From Alsobacter sp040380755 (lineage in GTDB: Bacteria; Pseudomonadota; Alphaproteobacteria; Rhizobiales; Beijerinckiaceae), in the NCBI GenBank assembly GCA_040380755.1, contig JBEIIL010000096.1, positions 1 to 14,942 of the forward strand: a stretch of 14,942 nucleotides of DNA. The letters run 5' to 3'. A model generated the notes under the pieces. The model was not told the origin of the DNA. It saw only the letters and a program-made list of their open reading frames with translations, and did no database searches. The position numbers and the translations under genes are program-made. This document shows positions 1 to 7,018 of the stretch, piece by piece; position 1 is the stretch's first letter; every line of letters begins with the position of its first letter.

Positions 1-1345
1 CGGCATCGAGCACCTGGGCGTACATCTCGGCCATCCGCTTGGTGGCGCCCAGCATCGACACCGGCTCGATCGCCTTGTCGGTCGAGATCATCACGGCGGC
101 GGCGGCACCGGAGGCGACAGCGGCCTCCAGCACGTTGGCGGAGCCGAACACGTTGGTCTTGATCGCCTCGTCCCAATCGGCCTCGAGATAAGGCACGTGC
201 TTGAGGGCGGCGGCATGGAAGACGAGGTCGGGGCGGAACCGCTCGAACACCCTTGTGATGCGCTCGCGGTCGCGGATATCGGCCAGCACGCCGTGCAGCA
301 CCGTTGCGCCGGCCTGGCGCGACAGCGTCTCGCTGATGGCGTGCAGGGCCGGCTCCGAGCTCTCGACGATCATCAGGTCCGAGGCGCCGAAGGCCGCGAC
401 CCGCAGCGCCATCTCGCTGCCGATGGAGCCCCCACCGCCGGTGACCAGCACCCGGCGGCCGCGGACGAGGCCCTCGAGCCGGCGCCGGTCGATGGCGACG
501 GTCGGGCGCAGCAGCAGGTCCTCGATCTCGACCGGGGCGAGTGCGCTGGCCTCGCCGACGCCCTCCTCCAGGGTCTGGAAGCGCGCCAGGGGAATGCCCA
601 GCCGGCGGGAGGCGGCGAGCAGCGCCTCGGGCGCGGCGTCCGGCGCCAAAGCCGAGGCGGTCAGGATCAGCCGCTTCACCGCGATGCCGCGCTCGGCGAG
701 GTCGGCCACCGTACGCTCCAGCGCGTCCAGCCCGCCACGCACCGGGACGCCGCGGATGCTCTGGCCGCGGTCGCTCGCGCGCGGCGACAGGATGCCGACC
801 GCGTGGATGCGGCGGACGCCGCCGCTCTCCAGCGCGCGCAGCACGATCTCGGCCTCGGCGCCGCGGCCAAGGATCAGCGCCGGAGCGGTGGCGAGCTTGC
901 CGGCCTGCTCGCGCGAGCGCACGAAGCGGGCATAGCGGTAGGCCACACGCGGGCCGCCCAGGCCGAAGATCTGCAGCATCCAGTAGAGCGCGATGGTGAC
1001 CTTGCCGAAGAAGAAGCCGCCATAAACGGCCGGCGACACAAGCGCGTAGTCGACCACCAGAAGCGACAGCGCCAGCACGGTGACGGCCTTGGCGATGCCC
1101 GACAGGTCGGGCAGCGAGGCGAAGCGCCACTTCGACTTGTAGAGGCCGAAATACCAGTAGACGAGGCCGGCCCAGGCGACGAAGGGGGGCAGCAGCACGG
1201 GCAGCCAGCGCAGCCGCTCGGCCAGCAGCGCATCGTCGAAGCGGATGAAAAACGCGGCGGTCAGCGCCACCGCGGTCATCGCGAGGTCGTGGACGACGAC
1301 GATGGTTTTCTTGAACCCCGCGAGGCTCTGGAGCGGCGACGTCAT
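1..1345 (-). CDS. CapD/FlaA1-like nucleotide-sugar dehydratase/epimerase, 3' part missing
   Basis: Membrane-bound polysaccharide biosynthesis protein of the CapD/FlaA1/WbpM family, which modifies UDP-linked sugars for surface polysaccharide. About 448 residues are visible; family members are usually a little over 600, so the C-terminus lies beyond the left edge. The N-terminus has about four hydrophobic segments (roughly residues 14-36, 47-66, 82-105, 107-128). A middle domain follows, then an extended short-chain dehydrogenase fold opening with the NAD(P)-binding motif VTGGGGSIGSE (301-311). Further on are the family sequences HAAALKHVP and STDK (421-424), then SMLGATK ending in the catalytic-type Lys436. 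The residue four before that Lys is Leu432, where related enzymes carry Tyr or Met. The ATG at 1345 was chosen because it precedes the first membrane helix; no clear ribosome binding site is seen, and a small hairpin lies just upstream. It sits 34 nt after the tetR stop, so co-transcription is likely. The substrate cannot be told from sequence. Confidence 0.9.
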   Translation of the reverse strand, partial: MTSPLQSLAGFKKTIVVVHDLAMTAVALTAAFFIRFDDALLAERLRWLPVLLPPFVAWAGLVYWYFGLYKSKWRFASLPDLSGIAKAVTVLALSLLVVDYALVSPAVYGGFFFGKVTIALYWMLQIFGLGGPRVAYRYARFVRSREQAGKLATAPALILGRGAEAEIVLRALESGGVRRIHAVGILSPRASDRGQSIRGVPVRGGLDALERTVADLAERGIAVKRLILTASALAPDAAPEALLAASRRLGIPLARFQTLEEGVGEASALAPVEIEDLLLRPTVAIDRRRLEGLVRGRRVLVTGGGGSIGSEMALRVAAFGASDLMIVESSEPALHAISETLSRQAGATVLHGVLADIRDRERITRVFERFRPDLVFHAAALKHVPYLEADWDEAIKTNVFGSANVLEAAVASGAAAAVMISTDKAIEPVSMLGATKRMAEMYAQVLDA

Positions 1346-1349
1346 GGCC

Positions 1350-1365
1350 GGGCGGGTATCCGCCC
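1350..1365 (-). other. Hairpin directly upstream of the capD-like start
   Basis: The minus strand reads GGGCGG-ATAC-CCGCCC, a perfect 6-bp GC stem with a 4-nt loop, ending 4 nt before the ATG at 1345. It occupies the place where a Shine-Dalgarno sequence would be expected, and none is visible. It could limit translation initiation or make it depend on translation of tetR just upstream. There is no U-tract, so it is not a convincing terminator. Confidence 0.4.
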
Positions 1366-1379
1366 CGGGCCGTCGCCTG

Positions 1380-2021
1380 TCAACTCGCCGGCCGGGGTCC
1401 GGAGCTGGGTCCAGCTCCCGCGCCGAGGCCGCGCAGGATGAAATCGACCATGCTGTCGAGGTCGGGACCGGGATCCCCCTTCGCGCATTGCGACAGGATC
1501 ATCGGGTGGCAGAACTTGACCAGGCTGGCATGCACACAGCGCGAGGCAATCGCGGGATCCTGAACGGAGAAGTCGCCGCAGCACAGCCCGTCGGCGATGA
1601 TGCTGCCGACCAGCGCGTCGAGCCGCATGATGTGGCCGTGGACGACATCCCAGCTTTCGTCCAGCGCTACCGCCACCATCTCATGCATGAAGCGGTCGCC
1701 GACATAGCGCTTGGCGTTGGCCTGGTGCATGGCCCGGGCGAAGCGGCGCAGCCGCTCCGGCGGCGCCTCGGTGCCGGCGGCGATCACCGCGAGTTCGGCC
1801 TCGACCTCGCCCATCAGGCGGGAGGCCACGGCTTCGTTGATCGCCTTCTTGGAGTCGAAGAAGCGGTAGACATTGGCCGGGCTCATGCGCAACGCCCGGG
1901 CGATGTCGGCCACCGTCGTCTTCTGGTAGCCGAACTGGCGGAAATACTGTTCCGCCTGGGTGACGATGCGCTCCCGGGTTTCGCCGGCGCGTTCGTCCGC
2001 TGAGAGAGATGCGACGATCAT
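1380..2021 (-). CDS. TetR-family transcriptional regulator
   Basis: A 213-residue protein with the usual TetR size and layout. The N-terminal DNA-binding domain spans about residues 15-65: RERIVTQAEQYFRQFGYQKTT, then the helix-turn-helix VADIARALRMSPANVYRFFDSKKA. The rest is a variable helical ligand-binding domain with two cysteines at CCGD. The ligand is not predictable; the B12 neighbours do not prove a B12-related signal. It lies 31 nt downstream of the ABC ATPase gene and 34 nt upstream of the capD-like gene, all on the minus strand. A palindrome at 2034-2062 overlaps a promoter just before the gene, which suggests autorepression and perhaps control of the capD-like gene. GAGAGG ends only 1 nt before the chosen ATG, too close for normal ribosome binding, so the message may be leaderless. 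Confidence 0.9.
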   Translation of the reverse strand: MIVASLSADERAGETRERIVTQAEQYFRQFGYQKTTVADIARALRMSPANVYRFFDSKKAINEAVASRLMGEVEAELAVIAAGTEAPPERLRRFARAMHQANAKRYVGDRFMHEMVAVALDESWDVVHGHIMRLDALVGSIIADGLCCGDFSVQDPAIASRCVHASLVKFCHPMILSQCAKGDPGPDLDSMVDFILRGLGAGAGPSSGPRPAS

Positions 2022-2027
2022 GCCTCT

Positions 2028-2052
2028 CGTCTATGACGATTTGTGAAATTCG

Positions 2053-2056
<4 letters not shown>
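2028..2056 (-). promoter_or_regulatory. Predicted promoter of the tetR-like gene
   Basis: On the minus strand, TTGACG (2056-2051) matches five of six -35 consensus bases. It is followed by exactly 17 nt and then TAGACG (2033-2028), a weak -10. Transcription would begin about 7 nt further on, near 2021, which is the A of the tetR ATG. The promoter lies across the 3' end of the ABC ATPase gene and would separate tetR and the capD-like gene from the riboswitch-controlled operon. Predicted from sequence only. Confidence 0.45.

Positions 2057-2062
<6 letters not shown>
2034..2062. promoter_or_regulatory. Palindromic operator candidate for the TetR-like regulator
   Basis: The plus strand carries three half-sites: TGACGAT (2034-2040), TCGTCA (2050-2055) and ATCGTCA (2056-2062). 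The first and second form a 22-bp palindrome with 10-nt spacing. The first and third form a perfect 7-bp inverted repeat with 15-nt spacing. The 22-bp element exactly covers the 17-nt spacer and most of the -35 box of the predicted tetR promoter, a position where a bound dimer would block RNA polymerase. The third half-site lies in the last codons of the ABC ATPase gene. The arms are too AT-rich for an intrinsic terminator. Confidence 0.5.
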
Positions 2063-2834
<772 letters not shown>

Positions 2835-2838
<4 letters not shown>

Positions 2839-3857
2839 CCGGCCGTGCCCGCGAAGAGGTCGCGGCGGTGCGCGACGATCCACAGGAAGAACGGCACGCC
2901 CAGCATCGCGGTGACGGCCCCGACCTTTAGCTCGGTGCCGGCGGGAATGATCCGCGCCACGATATCGGCGGCCAGCGTCAGCGCGGCGCCGGCGAGCGCC
3001 GCGGGCACAAGGACGGCGCGCGGATCGGCACCGACGGCGTTGCGCACGAGGTGAGGCGCGACGAGGCCGACGAAGCCGATGGCGCCGGACACGGCGACGC
3101 AGCCGCCAACGGCGACCGCCACGGCCCCCACCAAGGCGAGGCGAACGCGGCGGACCTCGACGCCGAGGCTGCGGGCTGTGTCCTCGCCCAGCGTCAGGGC
3201 GCGCAAGGCCTCGCCCTGCATCAGGATGACCGCGCTACCGGCCAACGCGAACGGCGCTGCCAGGAACAGGTGGGCGAAAGACCGGTCCTCGAAGGAGCCG
3301 AGCAGCCAGAACACGATCTCGGTCAGCGCATAGGGGTTCGACGACAGGCTGAGCGCCGCGCTCGTGCCGGCCCCGGCAAGGCTGGAGACGGCCAGCCCGG
3401 CGAGCAGCAGCACGGTGATGCCCGGATCACGTCCGGCGACCGTGACAACCAGCGCAACCGACGCCAACGCACCGACCACCGCAGCGGCAGGGAGTGCCAG
3501 CGACAGGGTGCCGGCAAGGCCTGAGTAGATGACCTGGACGGCGCCCAGCGCCGCCGCCTGGGGGGCGCCGAACAAGGCCGGATCGGCCAGCGGATTGCGC
3601 AGCAGGCCCTGCAGCGCCGCGCCGGAGAGGCCGAGGGTGGCGCCGACCAGCAGCGCCAGCAGCGTGCGTGGCAGGCGGATGTCGCGCAGGATGACGCCCG
3701 GCACGCCCTCTCCCGTCAGCAGGCCCGAGACGACCTCGGCGGGCGACAGCGGCGCGGAGCCCAACGCCAGCGACGCGAGGGCGAGGACCGTGAGCGTCCC
3801 GACGAGAGCGGCAGGCAACAGCCATCGCCGACGGGGGGCCATCGCCGCTGCGCTCAT
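2835..3857 (-). CDS. btuC: Cobalamin ABC transporter permease (BtuC-like, FecCD family)
   Basis: A very hydrophobic 340-residue protein with the composition of a 9-10 helix FecCD-family permease. Family landmarks include RLPRTLLALLVGATLGLSGA (61-80) followed by LQGLLRNPLADPALFG, and later VSGAIGFVGLVAPHLVR. The latter is the cytoplasmic coupling region that contacts the ATPase. LGVPFFLWIV follows near the C-terminus. The frame is open further upstream, but that extension is proline- and serine-rich, lies inside the receptor gene and is not permease-like. The ATG at 3857 lies 4 nt after the receptor stop and is preferred. The stop overlaps the ATPase start. In the family, two copies form the inner-membrane channel with two ATPases and receive substrate from a BtuF-type protein; such a gene is present at 6133-6969. 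Confidence 0.93.
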
Positions 3858-3861
3858 CCGG

Positions 3862-5814
3862 TCACCATTGGGCGCGCAGCCCGGCGAAGACAGCGCGCCC
3901 GGTCGTGCCGTAGCTGTAGGCTTCCTCGTAGTGCGCGTTTGTGACGTTCTCGGCGCGGGCATAGAGCTGCCAGGTGGCGTCGAGATCGTAGCGGGCCCAC
4001 AGGTCGAGGCGGGCATAGGGCGCAAGGCGGACCCGGTTGCCGAGATTGTAGTCTGGCCGAGGACCGACCATGAGCACCCTGCCCTCGATCTCGAGCTTGG
4101 GCACGCCGGAGTAGATCAGCCCGACGCTGCCCTTGTTGCGCGGCCGGCGCAGCAGGCTCAACCCGGTCTCAAGATCCTTGGCGATCATGAAGGTGTAGGT
4201 GCCCCGCGCCCGCCACTCGCCCGGCACCAGCACGAGGTCAGCCGAGGCCTCGACGCCCTTCGTCTCGGCCCGGCCGACATTGTAGTATTGCGCCTGGTAG
4301 ACCGGGAAAAAGGCGAGGTCACGGAACTCGATCAGGTTGCGGTACCGGTTCCAGAACACGCCGACCGACAGTTTCAGCCAGTTGTCGAAGGCAAACTGGT
4401 CGATGCCTGCGTCGATGCCGAGGCTCTCCTCGGGCTGAAGGCCGGCCCCGCGCGTCGGATCGTAGGGGTTGTAGAGCTGGTACAGCGAGGGCGCCTTGGC
4501 GCCTGTGCCGATGCTGGCCCGCAGCTTTGTGTTGGTCTCCCGCAGGTCATAGGCGGCCGTCGCCCGCCACGTGGCGAAGGTGTTGTCGGCAACGTCGTCG
4601 ACCCGGCCGCCCAGCGACAGGTTCAGCCGTTCGCCGACCGGCAGCTGCCACAGCGCGAACAACGCGTTGGTGGTCTGCCTTGCATCGACGTCCTGGACCC
4701 GCAGCGCCGAACCGCGCGGCAAGGGCTGGGTCCAGATCGCAGCGGTCTCAGTTTCGGTGCGGGCGCCGAACACCAGCAGGCCATAGGTTCCGAGCTTCAG
4801 GTCGTTCTGCAGCTCGGCGCCATAGCGGTTGCCACGATAGTCGCTCGCGAAGGGCGGCGAGTAGCCTTCCCCGGAAAAGCCGTAGTTTCGGTCGGTCCGG
4901 CCGCCGAAGAGGGTGAGGCTAGTCTTGAGAACGCCGCCGAAGCTAACCAGCGAGCCCTTGGTCCAGCCCTCGCTGACCAGCGACCGCTGGCGGTTGAACC
5001 GGTCGTCGGCGCCGAAACCGTCAAAGGCGATGTTCGACCAGTAGGTCGTCGCGCCCGCCTCGATCTCGACGCCGTCGACGGGACGCCAGCCGATGCGGGC
5101 ACTGCCGGCCAGGCGGCGGGTCGGATCGTTCTCCAGGGGTGCGATGAGGGTAGGGGTCAGCCGGCCGAGACGGTAGCCGAAGCGGGAGAAGCCGGCCGTG
5201 TCCACACCATTCAGGGAGAAGGCATAATTCACCGTCTCCGTCGATCCCGAGAGGCTGGCGCGGATGCCCTTGGAGCCATAGCTGCCACCCTCGACAGCAA
5301 TCGAGGCGCGCGGTGCGCCCGCACCCTTGCGGGTGATGATGTTGATGACGCCGCCCATGGCGTCGGAGCCATACAGCGCTGACTGCGGACCCCGCAGCAC
5401 CTCGATGCGCTCGATGTCGGTGGCGCCGAACGCACCGAAATCGAACTCGCCGCCGATCGCCGTGGAATCGCCGACGCGAATGCCGTCGACCAGGATCAGC
5501 GTCTGTCCCGGATTGGAGCCCCGGATGGTGATGTTGGTGACGGCGCCGACGCCGCCGGATTCGGACACGTCGACGCCGGGCAGCGCGCGAAACACCTCGG
5601 CGATGGACCGGGCGCCCTTCTCCTGAATCTCCTCGGCGAGGATGACCGACACCGCGCTGCCCGAGCGGGCAATCTCCAGCGGGGAGCGGGTGGCGGTGAC
5701 GACGATCTGGTTGTCAGGTGTAGACTGGGCTGCGGCCGGAACCGTCGCGACAATCAGGCCAAGCGATATCAAGGCACCGGCCATATCGGGCGGGCGCCGC
5801 AGGACTGCGGGCAT
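3862..5814 (-). CDS. btuB: TonB-dependent outer-membrane cobalamin receptor (BtuB-like)
   Basis: A 650-residue receptor, close to the roughly 614 residues of E. coli BtuB. A signal peptide ends in VPAAAQ near residue 30. A TonB box, IVVTATR (37-43), comes next. The plug domain then runs to about residue 165, with typical segments ALPGVDVSESGG, TNITIRGSNPGQTLILVDG (94-112) and EVLRGPQSALYGSDAMGGVI (138-157). The remainder is beta-barrel sequence rich in alternating aromatics, with NVTNAHYEEAYSYGTTGR near the end and a C-terminal Trp as expected for outer-membrane assembly. The ATG at 5814 has GGAGG with a 6-nt spacing and follows the cobalamin riboswitch, which strongly supports B12 as substrate. 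It is the first gene of the btuB-btuC-btuD operon. Confidence 0.95.
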   Translation of the reverse strand: MPAVLRRPPDMAGALISLGLIVATVPAAAQSTPDNQIVVTATRSPLEIARSGSAVSVILAEEIQEKGARSIAEVFRALPGVDVSESGGVGAVTNITIRGSNPGQTLILVDGIRVGDSTAIGGEFDFGAFGATDIERIEVLRGPQSALYGSDAMGGVINIITRKGAGAPRASIAVEGGSYGSKGIRASLSGSTETVNYAFSLNGVDTAGFSRFGYRLGRLTPTLIAPLENDPTRRLAGSARIGWRPVDGVEIEAGATTYWSNIAFDGFGADDRFNRQRSLVSEGWTKGSLVSFGGVLKTSLTLFGGRTDRNYGFSGEGYSPPFASDYRGNRYGAELQNDLKLGTYGLLVFGARTETETAAIWTQPLPRGSALRVQDVDARQTTNALFALWQLPVGERLNLSLGGRVDDVADNTFATWRATAAYDLRETNTKLRASIGTGAKAPSLYQLYNPYDPTRGAGLQPEESLGIDAGIDQFAFDNWLKLSVGVFWNRYRNLIEFRDLAFFPVYQAQYYNVGRAETKGVEASADLVLVPGEWRARGTYTFMIAKDLETGLSLLRRPRNKGSVGLIYSGVPKLEIEGRVLMVGPRPDYNLGNRVRLAPYARLDLWARYDLDATWQLYARAENVTNAHYEEAYSYGTTGRAVFAGLRAQW

Positions 5815-5820
5815 GAGTGT

Positions 5821-5844
5821 CCTCCATCCGTCCCTCCGACGGAT
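5821..5844 (-). promoter_or_regulatory. Riboswitch expression platform: P13-like hairpin and btuB Shine-Dalgarno
   Basis: On the minus strand, ATCCGTC (5838-5844) and GACGGAT (5826-5832) form a 7-bp stem around the loop GGAGG (5833-5837). The btuB ribosome binding site GGAGG (5821-5825) follows immediately, 6 nt before the ATG. The loop is complementary to CCTCC in the aptamer L5 loop (about 5931-5941), matching the L5-L13 kissing contact known in cobalamin riboswitches. No U-tract follows, so translational control is favoured over termination. Confidence 0.65.
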
Positions 5845-5856
5845 CTGGGTTGCGGG

Positions 5857-6050
5857 GACACTGGCCGGTCTCCTGGCTTACGGATCGTCGCCCGTCTCCG
5901 CCTTCCCGGGGGCCGAAGCCGCCAGTGGCCGATGGAGGGGGCTCACCGCTTACAGTTGCGGGGGCAGCTGTGGATTGGGACCTGCCCTGCGAGGGGCCTG
6001 TCCGCACCACATTCCCGTTTCACCCCAGGCTTTCGTCCGGGGCACCAGTG
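5857..6050 (-). ncRNA. Cobalamin riboswitch aptamer (B12 element)
   Basis: The minus strand shows the conserved blocks of the adenosylcobalamin-type riboswitch in the right order. They are GGTGC (6046-6042), GGGAA (6016-6012), the B12 box CCCCCGCAACTGTAAGCGG (5964-5946), GCCACTG (5929-5923), GGGAAGG (5907-5901) and AAGCCAGGAGACC (5879-5867). These form the peripheral stem and the core that binds the corrinoid. The L5 loop, between the B12 box and GCCACTG, is CCCCCTCCATC and can kiss the downstream hairpin loop. In this family, high cobalamin lowers expression of the downstream gene, here the btuB-like receptor. Edges are approximate. The aptamer fills most of the 318-nt gap between the two divergent genes. 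Confidence 0.96.
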
Positions 6051-6058
6051 CTTCCCGA

Positions 6059-6087
6059 CTCTTAGGGGGTGCGCTGCGCGGCGGCAA
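6059..6087 (-). promoter_or_regulatory. Predicted promoter for the riboswitch-btuB transcript
   Basis: Minus strand TTGCCG (6087-6082), a 17-nt spacer and TAAGAG (6064-6059). The predicted start, near 6052, falls a few nucleotides before the first conserved riboswitch block, a fitting arrangement. Both boxes are imperfect, so this is only a candidate. Confidence 0.4.
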
Positions 6088-6132
6088 TCGCTAGTTTTGC
6101 CATTCGTTGGTCGCGTTTTTGCCGGAGTTGCC

Positions 6133-6969
6133 ATGTTGCGTCGTCTGTCAACCGCCCTGTGCGCAGTCATCTTCGGGCTCATAGCGACAGCTGCGACGGC
6201 GCAATCCAAGCGTGTAGTGTCGGCCAATCTGTGCACCGACCAGCTGCTGCTGGCACTTGCCGACCGCGGCCAGATCGCCTCGCTGTCCCCCTTCGCAACC
6301 GACCGCGCGCTGTCCTATCTGGCGGCCCAGGCGGAAGGTCTGCCGCTGAACCGCGGGACCGGCGAAGACGTGGTGCGGCTCGGCGCCGATCTGGTGCTGC
6401 TGGGGCCGTATGACGGCGGCGCGAAGCGCGGGCTGATCGCCCGGCAGGGGCTGGCCACGCTCGTGCTCGGGCCCTGGACCGGGCTGGCCGAGGGGCGCGA
6501 GCAGATCCGCACGCTGGCCCAACGGCTCGGGCATCCCGAGCGGGGCGAGGCGCTGGTCGGCAGGATCGATGCTGCACTGGCAACGCTCGCAGGCACTGTG
6601 CCGGCCGGACGCAGCGCGCTCGTCCTGCACCGCCGGCTGTTCGTGTCGGGACAGAAATCGCTTACCACCGAGGTGCTGACCGCCGCGGGCTTCGCCGACG
6701 CGACGGTGCCGCTCGGCCTGCAGCGCGGCGGCTTCGTCACGCTGGAGCGATTGCTGAAGGCCAAGCCCGACTATCTGGTCGTGTCGCCGGCCGACGAGAC
6801 GACGCAGGACCAGGGTTCCGCGCTGCTTGTGCACGATGCGCTGAAGCGGATGTATCCGCCGGAGCGCCGGCTGGTGGTGCCGGACCGGCTGACGATCTGC
6901 GGTGGGCCGGCAACGGTGGAGCTGATCGAGACCCTGGGACGCGAGATCCGCGCCAAGGTCCGCGAGTAG
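6133..6969 (+). CDS. btuF: Periplasmic cobalamin-binding protein (BtuF-like)
   Basis: A 278-residue ABC transporter substrate-binding protein of the FepB/BtuF class. The first 23 residues form a signal peptide (MLRR, hydrophobic stretch, cleavage at ATA-Q). The mature part begins KRVVSANLCTDQLLLALAD, the usual opening of BtuF-like proteins. GEDVVRLGADLVLLGPYDG and a conserved-looking C-terminal half (FVTLERLLKAKPDYLVVSP) follow. It would capture the vitamin after BtuB and deliver it to BtuCD. The frame stays open upstream to 5932, but that part is antisense to the riboswitch. The ATG at 6133 has GGAG 6 nt upstream and precedes the signal peptide. The gene is divergent from the operon, and no riboswitch was found on its own strand. 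The substrate is inferred from context. Confidence 0.88.
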   Translation: MLRRLSTALCAVIFGLIATAATAQSKRVVSANLCTDQLLLALADRGQIASLSPFATDRALSYLAAQAEGLPLNRGTGEDVVRLGADLVLLGPYDGGAKRGLIARQGLATLVLGPWTGLAEGREQIRTLAQRLGHPERGEALVGRIDAALATLAGTVPAGRSALVLHRRLFVSGQKSLTTEVLTAAGFADATVPLGLQRGGFVTLERLLKAKPDYLVVSPADETTQDQGSALLVHDALKRMYPPERRLVVPDRLTICGGPATVELIETLGREIRAKVRE

Positions 6970-6974
6970 AAGAG

Positions 6975-6996
6975 GCGCCAGCCGCAGGGCCGGCGC
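6975..6996. terminator. Shared hairpin between convergent btuF and typA
   Basis: GCGCCAGCC-GCAG-GGCCGGCGC forms a 9-position GC-rich stem with a 4-nt loop. The single imperfect position is a G-U pair when read from the minus strand and an A-C mismatch from the plus strand, so it is a little stronger as the typA 3' end. It starts 6 nt after the btuF stop. Only a weak U-rich run (TCTTCT) follows on the minus strand, so it may be a bidirectional or helper terminator. Confidence 0.45.
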
Positions 6997-7018
6997 TCCC
7001 CCAGGGTGCCCCGCCGGA

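Noticed and set aside
197..1441. 414-residue open frame on the plus strand
   Set aside because: Antisense to the CapD-like gene, whose frame shows clear NAD-binding and catalytic motifs; the plus-strand product is compositionally biased.
3529..5382. 617-residue open frame on the plus strand
   Set aside because: It is antisense to the btuB-like receptor and permease genes, has low-complexity Arg/Ala/Gly-rich sequence and no family features. It is a by-product of GC-rich codon use.
5932..6132. N-terminal extension of the BtuF-like protein
   Set aside because: The extension would be read from the antisense of the riboswitch and would bury the signal peptide; the ATG at 6133 with GGAG upstream explains the gene.
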